Below, in pieces: positions 26,065 to 35,555 of a stretch of DNA of 64,000 nt (the stretch's first letter is position 1; each line of letters opens with the position of its first letter). The stretch is taken from contig NZ_CP109487.1 of NCBI RefSeq assembly GCF_036227605.1, forward strand, positions 930,001 through 994,000. Direction: 5' to 3'. A model generated the notes under the pieces. That model ran no database searches and had not been told where the DNA came from. It saw only the letters and a list, made by a program, of their open reading frames with translations. The stretch is from Streptomyces sp. NBC_01439. GTDB lineage: Bacteria > Actinomycetota > Actinomycetes > Streptomycetales > Streptomycetaceae. The translations under genes were made by a program, and so were the position numbers.

Positions 26065-27225
26065 TCAGACGCCGGAGGGGACCTCGGCCTTCTCGTCGGA
26101 GCCCGTGTCCGCCGCCTCGGCCGCCGCTAGCCTGCGGTTGCGCCGGATCGAGGAGATGAAGGACCAGCCGATCAGGACGACGCCGACGAGGCCCGTGATG
26201 ACCTCGTGGATCTCGTACCGGATGGTGACCAGCAGGATCACGGCGAGGGCGCCGATGGCGTAGTGCGCGCCGTGCTCCAGGTAGACGTAGTCGTCGAGGG
26301 TGCCCTGGCGGACCAGGTAGACCGTGAGCGAACGGACGTACATCGCACCGATGCCGAGGCCGAGCGACATCAGGACGATGTCGTTGGTGATGGCGAAGGC
26401 GGCGATGACGCCGTCGAAGGAGAAGGACGCGTCCAGCACTTCCAGGTAGAGGAACAGGAAGAACGCGGCCTTGCCGGCCATCACGACCGCCGGGACCTTC
26501 GTACCGCTCGCCCTGGCCGCTTCCTCGGCCTCGTGCTCGCGCTCCTCCTCTTCCTCGAGCTTGTTCTCGAAGTAGCCGGAGAGGCCGCCGACGACCAGGT
26601 AGGTGATCAAGCCCGCGATGCCGGCGATCAGGACGGTCTGCGTCTTGTCCGCGTGGACGCCGCCGTACTGGTGGGCATGGGTGGCGAAGGTCATCGCGGA
26701 GACGAGCAGCACGATGAGCGCGATGCAGGCGGACAGCATGTCGATCTTGCCGAGCTTGGCGAGCGGGCGCTCCAGCCAGGCGAGCCACTTGAAGTCACGG
26801 TCCTCGAAGATGAAATCAAGGAAGATCATCAGGAGGAACATGCCGCCGAAGGCGGCGATCGAGGGGTGTGCGTCGGTCACCAACTGCTGGTACGTGTCCT
26901 TGTCGTCCAGCGCGAGCCGTACCGCTTCGATCGGACCGATCTCGGCACTGACGGCGACGATCACGACGGGGAAGACCAGACGCATGCCAAAGACCGCGAT
27001 CAGGACACCGACGGTGAGGAAGATCTTCTGCCAAAAGGCATTCATCTTCTTCAGGATCCCGGCGTTGACGACGGCGTTGTCGAAGGACACCGAGATTTCG
27101 AGGATGGACAGGATCGCCACGACCCCGAAGCCGGCCCACCCCCCGTATAACACCGCCGCGATCAGGCCGAGCACGGTGACCGCGAACGACCAGCCGAACG
27201 TTTTCAGAAGCACTGACAACCCCAT
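26065..27225 (-). CDS. DUF475/TerC-like integral membrane protein
   Basis: The 386-aa protein has about nine hydrophobic helices and two signature blocks: ISVSFDNAVVNAGILKKM and LDASFSFDGVIAAFAITNDI. These Asp/Asn-containing membrane motifs define the DUF475 branch of the TerC superfamily, linked to metal ion or tellurium resistance and possibly metal efflux. A charged segment (KLEEEEEREHEAEEAARA) forms a cytoplasmic linker near residue 240. ATG 27225 begins the conserved N terminus, although its ribosome site is weak. Its position beside stress genes suggests co-function, not proven. Confidence 0.85.
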   Translation of the reverse strand: MGLSVLLKTFGWSFAVTVLGLIAAVLYGGWAGFGVVAILSILEISVSFDNAVVNAGILKKMNAFWQKIFLTVGVLIAVFGMRLVFPVVIVAVSAEIGPIEAVRLALDDKDTYQQLVTDAHPSIAAFGGMFLLMIFLDFIFEDRDFKWLAWLERPLAKLGKIDMLSACIALIVLLVSAMTFATHAHQYGGVHADKTQTVLIAGIAGLITYLVVGGLSGYFENKLEEEEEREHEAEEAARASGTKVPAVVMAGKAAFFLFLYLEVLDASFSFDGVIAAFAITNDIVLMSLGLGIGAMYVRSLTVYLVRQGTLDDYVYLEHGAHYAIGALAVILLVTIRYEIHEVITGLVGVVLIGWSFISSIRRNRRLAAAEAADTGSDEKAEVPSGV

Positions 27226-27417
27226 CGTTTCGTGCGGGGATCCCCCCGCGCCGCACCTGGCTTTACGAACCATTGACCATGAAGTCTAGGGCGACACCCC
27301 GCAGCGCCGGCACATACCGGCCGGCGGCCGGCAGCGGCGAACGCCGGGACGAAACGCTCCCCGTGCACGCGCCATCGGCCACCGGCCCGGACGCCCTGAA
27401 GGCCGTGGAGTACTGCT

Positions 27418-27591
27418 TCACGGCCGGTAGACGAGCTCGATCGCCATCGCGGCCATGACGCCCCAGACCCCGATCCCGAGCAGCCACATGGCGTCGAGGA
27501 CGGCGCCGGCGGCGATGACGGTCGATCCGGCCGCCCCGAGGGCGAGTGCGGTCCGGCGGATTTCGCGGTCCGGGCGCGAGCGAGCGGTCAC
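27418..27591 (-). CDS. Small two-helix membrane protein
   Basis: GTG 27591 opens a 57-aa frame with a basic N terminus (ARSRPDREIRRTALAL) and two hydrophobic stretches (GAAGSTVIAAGAVLDAMW and GVWGVMAAMAIELVY). Its composition is convincingly membrane protein-like, but no good ribosome site is seen and the gene starts immediately next to the terminator hairpin. The actual start could be further upstream. Function unknown. Confidence 0.45.
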   Translation of the reverse strand: MTARSRPDREIRRTALALGAAGSTVIAAGAVLDAMWLLGIGVWGVMAAMAIELVYRP

Positions 27592-27601
27592 AAGAGCGAG
27601 G

Positions 27602-27641
27602 ATCCCGCCGGACCCTCGCGACGGCGAGGGTCCAGCGGGAT
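27602..27641 (-). terminator. Long hairpin terminator after the permease gene
   Basis: Bases 27602-27619 pair with 27624-27641 in an 18-bp stem with one mismatch and a 4-nt GACG loop. It begins 28 bp beyond the permease stop. Confidence 0.85.
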
Positions 27642-27668
27642 TCCTGTCGGCGTTTTGACGCGGGTGGG

Positions 27669-29606
27669 TCAGCCGGCGTGCACGTGGGGACGACGGTTGC
27701 GGTCGGGTTCGGCCTCGCGGATGACCTCTCGGGTGACGGGGGCGACCTCCCCCTGGCCGAAGAGGAAGAAGCGGAAGAAGTTGGCCATCGGGTTGCCCTC
27801 GGTCCACTCGAAGTAGATGTGGGGCCGCTGACCGGTCTCGTCCCGGACGTGCAGGAGGAGCGCGGCCAGCGCGTTGGGGATGCTGGAGCTCTCCAGGGTC
27901 AGGACGCGGTAACGGCCGTGCAGGACCTCGCCGCGCACCCGCATGCCGGATTCGAACTCGGACGCGTCCAACACGGTGACCTCGACGAACATGACGTCGT
28001 CCTCGGACGGGATGTCGTTGTCCGCGCGGATCTGCGCCTTCTTCTGCCGGTATTCCTCCAGGTCACGGTTGTCGGGCTCGTTGGCGATGAAACGGATCGT
28101 GCGGTTCGCGGTGTCCCGGATGAACCGCTGGGCCATGTCGTCGAATTCGATGTGGGTGACGCGCAGCTCGAAGACGCGGGCGAGGCGGGAGAGGAGGGAG
28201 AGGGCCATGATGCCGGCGATGAAGCAGGCGCCGATCTTCACGCCGTCGGGGCGCTCGACGATGTTGACGGCGGTCGTGTAGATGAAGACGGCGGAGATGA
28301 TGCCGAAGCCGATGGTCCAGCCGCGTTCCCCGGCCCGGCGGGCGGCAATGGTCACGGCGACGGCGGCCGAGGTGATCAGGACGAGGACACCGGTGGCGTA
28401 GGCGCCGCCCTGGGCGTCGACGTCGGCGTCGAAGATCCAGGTGACGAGGAACGCGACGAGCGTGAAGACGATCACCATCGGGCGCAGGGCGCGGGCCCAG
28501 TGGGGGGCCATTCCGTACCGGGGCAGGTAGCGCGGCATCAGGTTCAGCAGGCCCGCCATCGCGGAGGAGCCGGCGAACCAGAGGATCAGGATCGTGGAGA
28601 TGTCGTAGACCGTACCGAAGGCGGAGCCCAGGTACTCGTGCGCCAGGTAGGCGAGCGCGCGCCCGTTGGCCTCGCCGCCCGGCTCGAACTGGGCGGGCGG
28701 GATCAGCAGGGTCGTGATCAGGCTGGAGCAGATCAGGAAGACGCTCATGATCACGGCGGCCGTGGTCAGCAGCTTCTTCGCGCCACGGATCCGGCCCGCC
28801 GGCCTCTCGGGTACGTCGTCCGGGTCGCCCTTCACGTGCGGCATGACCGCCACGCCCGTCTCGAACCCCGACAGGCCCAGCGCGAGCTTCGGGAACACCA
28901 CCAGCGCGATGGCGATCATCATGAAGACGTTGCCGTGCTCGGCGGTCAGCGCGGCCGTCCAGTCCGTGATGACCTGCGGTGCGGTGAACACGTGCCACAA
29001 CCCGACCGCCACCACGACCACGTTCAGGCCGAGGTAGGTCACCACCAGGACCACCGCCACGCCGATGGCCTCGCTGAACCCCTTGAGGAACACGGCCCCG
29101 AGGAGCGCGATCAGGATCAGGGTGATCAGCACCTCGTTTCCGTGCAGGGTGCTGGTGAGGTGCGGGTTCTCGACCAGGTGCGCAGTCGCGTCGGCCGCGG
29201 AGAGGGTGATGGTGATGAGGAAGTCGGTCGCCGCGAACCCGAGCAGGGTCAGGACGAACAGCTTCCCCTTCCAGAACGACAGCAGCTTCTCCAGCATGGC
29301 GATGGAACCCTCGCCGTGCGGGCTCTCCTCGGCCACCCGCCGGTACACGGGCAGCGCGCCGAAGAGCGTGAGCAGCACGAGCACGATGGTCGCCAGCGGC
29401 GACAGCAGCCCGGCCGCGAGGAACGCGATGCCGGGCTGGTAGCCGAGGGTGGAGAAGTAGTCGAGACCCGTCAGGCACATCACCCGCCACCACGGCCGGC
29501 CGTGCGGCTGGGCCGCCGCCTCCTTGGCGGCGGGCGAACTCGTCTGGGCGGTCAAGCCTTCCAGCATCCACGCGCGCAGGCGCGAGGAGCGGGCCGGGGT
29601 GGCCAT
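27669..29606 (-). CDS. APC-superfamily permease with C-terminal cytoplasmic domain
   Basis: The 645-aa product has about twelve membrane helices between residues 40 and 470. The start region ([22 protein letters not shown]) matches the APC helix-1 unwound segment, and [14 protein letters not shown] is another APC-like conserved motif. The C-terminal 170 residues are soluble and mixed alpha/beta, containing an [14 protein letters not shown] segment and a hydrophilic end. Transporters of this type move amino acids or potassium; the substrate is not evident. ATG 29606 follows AGGAG; the upstream extension is not supported. It is monocistronic. Confidence 0.85.
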   Translation of the reverse strand: MATPARSSRLRAWMLEGLTAQTSSPAAKEAAAQPHGRPWWRVMCLTGLDYFSTLGYQPGIAFLAAGLLSPLATIVLVLLTLFGALPVYRRVAEESPHGEGSIAMLEKLLSFWKGKLFVLTLLGFAATDFLITITLSAADATAHLVENPHLTSTLHGNEVLITLILIALLGAVFLKGFSEAIGVAVVLVVTYLGLNVVVVAVGLWHVFTAPQVITDWTAALTAEHGNVFMMIAIALVVFPKLALGLSGFETGVAVMPHVKGDPDDVPERPAGRIRGAKKLLTTAAVIMSVFLICSSLITTLLIPPAQFEPGGEANGRALAYLAHEYLGSAFGTVYDISTILILWFAGSSAMAGLLNLMPRYLPRYGMAPHWARALRPMVIVFTLVAFLVTWIFDADVDAQGGAYATGVLVLITSAAVAVTIAARRAGERGWTIGFGIISAVFIYTTAVNIVERPDGVKIGACFIAGIMALSLLSRLARVFELRVTHIEFDDMAQRFIRDTANRTIRFIANEPDNRDLEEYRQKKAQIRADNDIPSEDDVMFVEVTVLDASEFESGMRVRGEVLHGRYRVLTLESSSIPNALAALLLHVRDETGQRPHIYFEWTEGNPMANFFRFFLFGQGEVAPVTREVIREAEPDRNRRPHVHAG

Positions 29607-29844
29607 CGTGGGGTGCTCCTGTCGTACACAAAGAATCAGCCATCGACGTCGACGGCTGAGCAAGCGTATGCAAATTGATCCTTCATGCACGCGGGCGAGC
29701 AAACCCTGACGCGTCCTTAACGCGTAGAGAGCCACCTGTGGCGTAGCGCAGACGCCCCCGATCAGGGCGGATGTCGAGTCCGGGGCAGGCGGTCGGTCAC
29801 CGCGGTCGCCACGGGAACGGGGCCGGGAGGCGCCGGACGGAGGA

Positions 29845-29876
29845 GCGGGGGCGGCCCTGACGGGCGCCGCCCCCGC
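29845..29876 (-). terminator. GC-rich hairpin terminator
   Basis: GCGGGGGCGGC pairs perfectly with GCCGCCCCCGC across a 10-nt loop, 46 bp past the end of the serine hydrolase gene. The remainder of the 315-bp gap to the permease start (29607-29921) carries an AT-richer stretch near 29625-29700 that is likely the permease promoter. Confidence 0.75.
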
Positions 29877-29921
29877 AGGTGGACCTGCCGGTCGGCCTTC
29901 AGGGCGCAGACGTGGGGCGGG

Positions 29922-31160
29922 TCAGGCGTCGACCGCCTGGTAGAGGGTGGTCCAGAAGTCCTGCGCGGCCCGCGCCGAGTCCGGGGTGGACATCCCGGTC
30001 TGGGTCAGCAGGATGCCGACGAGCTGGTTGTCCGGGTCGGCGTAGGTCGTGGTGCCGGCTCCGCCATCCCAACCGAACTGGCCGATGGGCGCGTAGTCAC
30101 CGCGGTAGGTGCGCACCGTCATCCCGAAGCCCCAGCCGCCGGTCTGTCCCTGACCGTGCGACAGGTGGACGACGCCGCGCGCCCATGCCTGTAGCGCAGC
30201 TGTCTGTTCGGGCGTGAGGCGGTTCGTGGTCATCAGCTCGACGGCGGGCCGGGACAGGATCCGCTCGGTGCCGTGCATCCCGCGGCGGAGCAGCATGCGG
30301 AAGTAGGCGTGGTAGTCGTCGACGGTCGAATCGAGTCCGCCGCCGCCCGACTGGAACGCCGGAGGCTGGCTGTGGTGTCCCCCCTCGGCCCGGTCCTCCA
30401 CGATGAACTCTCCGGACTGCGGATCGGGGGCGTACAGGGGCGGCAGCCGATCGATCTTGTCGGCGGGCACGTGGAAACCGGTGTCCTTCATCCCCAGCGG
30501 ATCGAAGATGCGTTCGCGCAGGAACGCCTCGAACGACTGGCCGGTGACCCTGGCCACCAGCACCCCGAGTACGTCGTCGCTGACGTTGTACAGCCAGCGC
30601 TCTCCGGGCTGGTACGTCAGCGGGAGCGTGCCCAGGCGGCGCATCCACTCGTCCGGCTCCACTGCGGGCAGCATCCATCCGTTCTCGCCGTAGAGCCGCC
30701 GCTCGAAGTACGCGCTCATCATCGGGGAGCCCAAGGCCGTCATGTCCAGCCCGAGCCCGCAGGTGGAGGTGAGCAGGTCCCGCACGGTGATCGGACGCCG
30801 CGCCGGCACGGTGTCCTCCAGCGCGCTGTCGGGCTGCTCGAGCACCCGCCGGTCAGCCAGTTCCGGCAGCCACTGGTCTATCGGTTCGTCAAGTCGCAGC
30901 CGGCACTCGTCCAGGAGGACCATCGTCGCGGCGACCGCGACCGGCTTGGTCGTCGAGGCCATCCGGAAGATGGTGTCCCGGCGCATCGGCGCGCCGCCAT
31001 CGTGGCGCATCGTCCCGATCGCCTCGACATGGGTCTCGTCGCCCCGGCCGACCAGGGCGACGAGTCCGGGGATCTTCTTGGACTCCACGTGCGCCTCCAG
31101 TACCTCGCGCAGTCGGCGCAGCCCTGCTCCGGATAAGGCGTTGTTGCCGTTTCCCGTCAT
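29922..31160 (-). CDS. Class-C beta-lactamase-like serine hydrolase
   Basis: The 412-aa protein has the SxxK motif in MASTTKPV (near residue 70) and YNVSDDVLG as the YxN motif. An HxG-like loop follows late in the sequence (GWDGGAGTTTYADP). No signal peptide is seen, so it should be a cytoplasmic esterase or amidase of the EstB/LovD group and not a drug-resistance enzyme. ATG 31160 has AAGGAG at six bases. Adjacent genes give no pathway. Confidence 0.85.
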   Translation of the reverse strand: MTGNGNNALSGAGLRRLREVLEAHVESKKIPGLVALVGRGDETHVEAIGTMRHDGGAPMRRDTIFRMASTTKPVAVAATMVLLDECRLRLDEPIDQWLPELADRRVLEQPDSALEDTVPARRPITVRDLLTSTCGLGLDMTALGSPMMSAYFERRLYGENGWMLPAVEPDEWMRRLGTLPLTYQPGERWLYNVSDDVLGVLVARVTGQSFEAFLRERIFDPLGMKDTGFHVPADKIDRLPPLYAPDPQSGEFIVEDRAEGGHHSQPPAFQSGGGGLDSTVDDYHAYFRMLLRRGMHGTERILSRPAVELMTTNRLTPEQTAALQAWARGVVHLSHGQGQTGGWGFGMTVRTYRGDYAPIGQFGWDGGAGTTTYADPDNQLVGILLTQTGMSTPDSARAAQDFWTTLYQAVDA

Positions 31161-31308
31161 GAAATCTCCTTGTACGCAGTGGTCGGTCTCGACGGCGCCG
31201 CGGACGTGCGGCGCGGGGCGGCCGGCCGGGCGGGGCCCCGCGGCCGTGTGGTGCGGACGGGCGACGAAGGTGGTGATCGGCCCCCGGGGGCAACGCGCCG
31301 GGGCGCGA

Positions 31309-31698
31309 TCAGACCGTCGCGTCTTCTCTTCCGGTCTCGTCACCGGCGACGCGCCCGATGTCTTCGGTCAGCCGCTTCCGCGCGCGGGCGGGAACGTAGC
31401 CGCCCTCGGTGTAGTTCTGGACGAACGCCTCGGCGAACTCCACCGGGTCCTCCCCGACGATCTCGCGGATCGGGGTTCCGTTCGCCTCGGCCTGCTCGAA
31501 CAGGTCGGCGAGGTCCTCGAACATCGACACGCTGCTCTCGCCGTCGGTCGGCACGAAGTGCATCAGGTACCGCTCGATCGCCTCGATCGCCGTGCGGTGG
31601 TCCTCGGGAAGCTCCTTGACGCGCGACTTGTACGCCCTCCAGCGCTTCTTGGGCCCGATCACCTTGGAAATGAAGCCGGTCTTTTCGACACCGGACAT
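31309..31698 (-). CDS. DUF1048-family protein
   Basis: The 129-aa, acidic and helical protein opens with GFISKVIGPKKRWRAYKSRVKELPEDHR, typical of DUF1048 proteins. These are consistently encoded next to PadR-type repressors and are thought to be partner or effector proteins of unknown biochemistry. ATG 31698 lies 2 bp after the PadR stop, so the two genes form an operon. Confidence 0.85.
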   Translation of the reverse strand: MSGVEKTGFISKVIGPKKRWRAYKSRVKELPEDHRTAIEAIERYLMHFVPTDGESSVSMFEDLADLFEQAEANGTPIREIVGEDPVEFAEAFVQNYTEGGYVPARARKRLTEDIGRVAGDETGREDATV

Positions 31699-31700
31699 GG

Positions 31701-32033
31701 TTACTCACCCTCCCCTGCGCGGAGCTGTTCCAGGCGGTCTGCGAGGAAGCTCCACGTACTCCAGAACTCTTCGAGGTATTCCCGGCCGTGAGCGTTGAGG
31801 GAGTGCACCTTGCGTGGCGGCCCCTTCTCCGAAGGGACCTTCTCCACGTCGACGAGACCGCGCTTCTCCATCCTGAGGAGCAGCGCGTAGATGGTCCCTT
31901 CGGCGATGTCGGCGAAGCCCTGCGCCCGCAGTCGTGCCGTGATCTCGTAGCCGTAGGCGGGCCGGCCGGACAGTGACGCGAGGATGATGCCCTCCAGCGT
32001 GCCCTTGAGCATCTCCGTCAGCAGTTTGGCCAT
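31701..32033 (-). CDS. PadR-family transcriptional regulator
   Basis: The 110-aa protein is a short PadR repressor: LKGTLEGIILASLSGRPAYGYEI opens the winged helix and GTIYALLLRMEKRGLVDVEK is the recognition/wing part. A single C-terminal helix gives dimerisation. ATG 32033 has GGGGAGG at seven bases. Two palindromes in its promoter suggest autorepression. PadR proteins often sense phenolics or drugs; here the target is probably its own PadR-DUF1048 operon. Confidence 0.9.
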   Translation of the reverse strand: MAKLLTEMLKGTLEGIILASLSGRPAYGYEITARLRAQGFADIAEGTIYALLLRMEKRGLVDVEKVPSEKGPPRKVHSLNAHGREYLEEFWSTWSFLADRLEQLRAGEGE

Positions 32034-32052
32034 GGAACACCTCCCCTCGACA

Positions 32053-32109
32053 CTAGTCGGCGTGACTAGGTACTGGTAGACAGTATCGCTGACTACCGGT
32101 ACTCAGCAA
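32053..32109 (-). promoter_or_regulatory. Promoter and two palindromes for the PadR operon
   Basis: On the - strand TTGCTG (32109-32104) and TACTGT (32085-32080), spaced 18 bp, form a plausible vegetative promoter. CTAGTC-GGCGT-GACTAG (32053-32069) is a perfect palindrome just downstream, and GTACTGGTAG...CTACCGGTAC (32070-32102, 9/10 match) overlaps the promoter core. This is well placed for PadR autorepression. Confidence 0.55.
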
Positions 32110-32176
32110 GACGGAATAGCGGACGCGCGGGACGCTGCCGGCAGCCCTCGACTCCGGAGCGGCGGCGCCAGCGGGG

Positions 32177-32899
32177 TCACGCCCGACCGTGCGGACGGAG
32201 TTCACGCTCGAGGGCGGACAGGGCGAACGCGTGCGCGGAGGTGTGCTGCCAGCGCGACCGTCCGAACATCACGTCTTCGGAGAGCCCGCTCAGCATGGCC
32301 ACGGCCCGGATGGTGAACTCGGGGAGGTCCACGTCGGCGAACTGTCCCAGGTCCCGGCCCTCACGGACGATGGCTTCCAGGCGCTCGTCCCAGCCGTCGA
32401 GCAGCTCGGTCAGGACGCGGCGGCCCGCTTCGTCGTGACGCTGGGCCAGTACCTGCGTCCACAGCGCGTAGCGTTCGTCGCCCTGGTGGCGGGGCAGGTA
32501 GTGACCGACGAACAGGTCCAGCTTCTCGGCGGGCGATGCGGCCCGGTCGGCGGCCTGCTGGAACCGGGTCCAGAGGTCCGCCTGGCTCCATGCCAGGACT
32601 TCGAGCAGGAGCCGGTCCTTCTTGCCGAAGTGGTAGAGGATGTGCCCGGTGCTCATGCCGGCCCGCGCGGCGATGTCCGACATCCGCAGGCCCGCCGTGC
32701 CCTTCTCGGCGATGAGGCTGATGGCGGCCCGCATCGCCCGCCCGCGCGCCTCGTCCCCGCTGGGCTGACGCTTCCGGTCGACCGGGACCCGGCCCGCGGA
32801 CCGGGAGGCAGCGCCGGGCTCGGCGGCCGCCGACCCGATCACGCCTTCCGTCGGGGGGAGGCGGTCGGGCAGCGCGGGCCCGGTCTCTGACGTCGGCAT
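32177..32899 (-). CDS. TetR-family regulator of the amidase region
   Basis: The 240-aa protein has a disordered N-terminal 45 residues, then a TetR helix-turn-helix (MSDIAARAGMSTGHILYHFGKKDRL) and a C-terminal domain with HYLPRHQGDERYALWTQVL. This resembles BetI/AcrR-type regulators. It is divergent from the amidase gene, and the shared 175-bp promoter has four TCTAG half-sites, so it probably represses both. ATG 32899 is chosen because the fold begins soon after; its ribosome site is weak. Confidence 0.85.
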   Translation of the reverse strand: MPTSETGPALPDRLPPTEGVIGSAAAEPGAASRSAGRVPVDRKRQPSGDEARGRAMRAAISLIAEKGTAGLRMSDIAARAGMSTGHILYHFGKKDRLLLEVLAWSQADLWTRFQQAADRAASPAEKLDLFVGHYLPRHQGDERYALWTQVLAQRHDEAGRRVLTELLDGWDERLEAIVREGRDLGQFADVDLPEFTIRAVAMLSGLSEDVMFGRSRWQHTSAHAFALSALERELRPHGRA

Positions 32900-32935
32900 G
32901 AGCTCACTTTCGGTTCCGGAAATCCAGGTCCCAAG

Positions 32936-32981
32936 TCTAGGTTCCAAAAATCTAGACCTTTAGTCTAGACTGAAAATCTAG
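32936..32981. promoter_or_regulatory. Four TCTAG half-sites, candidate TetR operator
   Basis: TCTAG occurs at 32936, 32951, 32964 and 32977. The middle pair forms the perfect palindrome CTAGAC-CTTTA-GTCTAG (32952-32968). In DNA this GC-rich, four CTAG-containing sites in 46 bp are striking. The position between the divergent TetR and amidase genes makes it the likely operator. Confidence 0.6.
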
Positions 32982-33074
32982 TCAGAGCGATGGGGTGTGT
33001 GACGGCCGGCTGTGCGCGGTCGCCCCGACGGCCAGCGGCCCGCCTGTCCTACTCACCACCCAGGAGACACCCAC

Positions 33075-34811
33075 ATGACGCGCGGATTCGATGTCGTGGA
33101 GACCTGTATCGCCGACCTGCGCACCGCGCTGGAGCGGGGCGAGACGACCGCGGTCGGCCTGCTCGACGCCTACCTCGCGCGGATCGACGCGTACGACCGG
33201 CCCGGTACGGCCACCGCTCTGAACGCCGTGGTCGTGATGAACCCGGACGCCCGCGCGGAAGCCGAGGCCTCCGACGCACGCCGCGCGCGCGGCGAGACGC
33301 TCGGCCCGCTGGACGGCATCCCGTACACCGCGAAGGACAGCTACCTCGCGAAGGGGCTGACGGCCGCGTCCGGCTCCCCCGCCTTCGAGCACCTCGTCGC
33401 CCAGCGCGACGCCTTCGCGATCGAACGGCTGCGCGCGGGCGGGGCCGTCCTCATCGGCCTGACCAACATGCCGCCGATGGCGAACGGCGGCATGCAGCGC
33501 GGCGTGTACGGCCGCGCGGAGAGCCCGTACAGCGCCGACTGGCTCACGAGCGCCTACGGATCCGGCTCCTCCAACGGCTCCGGCACGGCGACGGCTGCGT
33601 CGTTCGGCGCGTTCGGCCTCGGCGAGGAGACCTGGTCCTCCGGCCGGGCCCCCGCGTCGAACAACGCGCTGTGCGCCTACACGCCCAGCCGCGGCGTGAT
33701 CTCGGTCCGGGGGAACTGGCCGCTCGTACCGACCATGGACGTCGTGGTCCCGCACACCCGCACCATGGCCGACCTGCTGGAACTGCTCGACGTGATCGTC
33801 GCCGACGACCTGCACACGCGCGGGGACCTGTGGCGCGCCCAGCCGTGGGTGGAACTGCCCCCGGCGTCGCAGGTGCGCCCCGTCTCCTACCCGGCGCTCG
33901 CACCCGCAGACGCAGGGGGCGCGCACGACGCGCTCGCCGGCAAGCGCGTCGGCGTACCCAGGATGTACATCAACGCCGACACCGGCGCCGGGACGAACCC
34001 CGACGGAGGCATCGGCGGCCAGACCGGGCAGCGCATCGACACGCGAGCCTCGGTGATCACCCTGTGGGAAGCCGCGCGCCGCGACCTGGAGGCCGCCGGC
34101 GCCGAGGTCGTCGAGGTCGACTTCCCCGTCGTGTCGCACTACGAGTCCGACCGCCCCGGTGCGCCCTCGCTGCTCACCCGCGGGCTGGTCAGCCGCGAGT
34201 ACCTCACATTCGAGATCGAGGACCTGTCCGCCTGGGCCTGGGACGACTTCCTGCGCGCCAACGGCGACCCGAAGCTCTCCACCCTGGCCGAGGTCGACGG
34301 CACCCGCATCTGGCCCAAGCAGGAAGGCGAACTGCCCGACCGCTACGAAGGCTTCGACGACACGATCGGCGACTACCCGCGCTTCGTGCGCGAGCGCCCG
34401 TACGCGTCCCTCACCGACATGCCGCACCTGGAGCAAGGGCTGCGCGGACTCGAGGAGACGCGCCGGGTGGACCTGGAGCTGTGGATGGACGGGCTCGGCC
34501 TGGACGCGGTGGTGTTCCCCGCGGTCGCCGACGTCGCGCCCGCCGACATGGACGTCAGCGAGGCGTCCGCCGACCTGGGCTGGCGCAACGGCGTCTGGGT
34601 CGCGAACGGCAATCTGGTCCCCCGCCACCTCGGCATCCCGACCGTGACCGTGCCGATGGGCGCCATGGCGGACACCGGCATGCCCGTCGGGCTGACCTTC
34701 GCGGGCCGTGCCTACGACGACAACGCCCTGCTGACCCTCGCCGCGGCCTTCGAGAAGACCGGCAGCCGGCGCACGGTACCGCCGCGTACACCGCGCCTGT
34801 CGGCACGGTGA
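33075..34811 (+). CDS. Amidase-signature family hydrolase
   Basis: The 578-aa protein belongs to the amidase-signature family with a Ser-cisSer-Lys triad. K87 lies in PYTAKDSYLAKG, the cis-Ser in GSGSSNGSG (S165) and the nucleophile in TWSSGRAPASN (S189), 24 residues later as expected. These enzymes hydrolyse amides, or transfer ammonia as in GatA; the substrate here is unknown. ATG 33075 has AGGAG at eight bases. It is divergent from and probably controlled by the TetR regulator. Confidence 0.88.
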   Translation: MTRGFDVVETCIADLRTALERGETTAVGLLDAYLARIDAYDRPGTATALNAVVVMNPDARAEAEASDARRARGETLGPLDGIPYTAKDSYLAKGLTAASGSPAFEHLVAQRDAFAIERLRAGGAVLIGLTNMPPMANGGMQRGVYGRAESPYSADWLTSAYGSGSSNGSGTATAASFGAFGLGEETWSSGRAPASNNALCAYTPSRGVISVRGNWPLVPTMDVVVPHTRTMADLLELLDVIVADDLHTRGDLWRAQPWVELPPASQVRPVSYPALAPADAGGAHDALAGKRVGVPRMYINADTGAGTNPDGGIGGQTGQRIDTRASVITLWEAARRDLEAAGAEVVEVDFPVVSHYESDRPGAPSLLTRGLVSREYLTFEIEDLSAWAWDDFLRANGDPKLSTLAEVDGTRIWPKQEGELPDRYEGFDDTIGDYPRFVRERPYASLTDMPHLEQGLRGLEETRRVDLELWMDGLGLDAVVFPAVADVAPADMDVSEASADLGWRNGVWVANGNLVPRHLGIPTVTVPMGAMADTGMPVGLTFAGRAYDDNALLTLAAAFEKTGSRRTVPPRTPRLSAR

Positions 34812-34955
34812 CCTGACGGCGCCCCCGGGCCCGGGGAACCGCCCTCGGTCGAGCGGGTTGCGCTCCTGGGCACGGGCGGTGGCCGATGGTGTTGAGGTCG
34901 GGGCCGCCGACCCGGTGCCGGGCACGGGCGCGGGCCGCGGGTAGGGTCAGCTGAT

Positions 34956-35291
34956 GTGACCGTCGCGCGTTCCGTTGCCCTGTTCGTCGTAGCCGCCCTG
35001 TTCGAGATCGGTGGCGCCTGGCTGATCTGGCAGGGCATCCGCGAGCACAAGGGCTGGATCTGGATCGGGGCCGGCGTCATCGCCCTGGGCCTGTACGGGG
35101 TGGTGGCCACCTTCCAGTCCGACGACGACTTCGGCCGGATCCTCGCCGCGTACGGCGGGATCTTCGTCGCCGGTTCGATCGCGTGGGGCATGGTCGCCGA
35201 CGGCTACCGCCCCGACCGCTACGACGTCATCGGCGCCCTGGTCTGCCTCGCCGGCATGGCCGTGATCATGTACGCCCCCCGCTCGCACTGA
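34956..35291 (+). CDS. ynfA: YnfA/UPF0060 small membrane protein
   Basis: The 111-aa product is a YnfA-family protein with four hydrophobic helices: [55 protein letters not shown] and [18 protein letters not shown]. Homologues are related to small multidrug resistance transporters. GTG 34956 has AGGG about nine bases upstream. It is probably monocistronic. The 264 bp after it (35292-35555) hold no supported feature. Confidence 0.9.
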   Translation: MTVARSVALFVVAALFEIGGAWLIWQGIREHKGWIWIGAGVIALGLYGVVATFQSDDDFGRILAAYGGIFVAGSIAWGMVADGYRPDRYDVIGALVCLAGMAVIMYAPRSH

Positions 35292-35555
35292 CCTTCCGGC
35301 TCCTGAGGACCGCTCGGCCCTCCGCCGGTACCGCCGCCGGGCGGGGTACGGGTCTGCTGCGCCGGCGAACCGGCGTCGGTAGCGGAGCTGGAGCAGGGCC
35401 AAGGGGCGCACGGTTGCACGACAGGTGGTGCGTCGAACCGTGCAGTCGTGGGACCCGGCCGCGCACACGAGGCCGGCGTGGCGCGCAGACCCGTGGTGGT
35501 GGTCCTGTGGTGGCTCTCGGTCCCGGCGGCCCGATGAGCGGCGGAGCCGCAGGGT

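Noticed and set aside
23930..26788. 952-codon open frame on the - strand
   Set aside because: It is an antisense or out-of-frame shadow of the response regulator, universal stress and DUF475 genes; it has extreme Arg/Gly/Pro composition and no domain motif.
27546..29678. 710-codon frame on the + strand
   Set aside because: It is the antisense of the APC permease gene, with Asp/Glu/Arg-heavy low-complexity composition.
29922..31160. Antibiotic-resistance beta-lactamase
   Set aside because: The SxxK/YxN motifs fit, but there is no signal peptide and the architecture is that of EstB-like cytoplasmic esterases.
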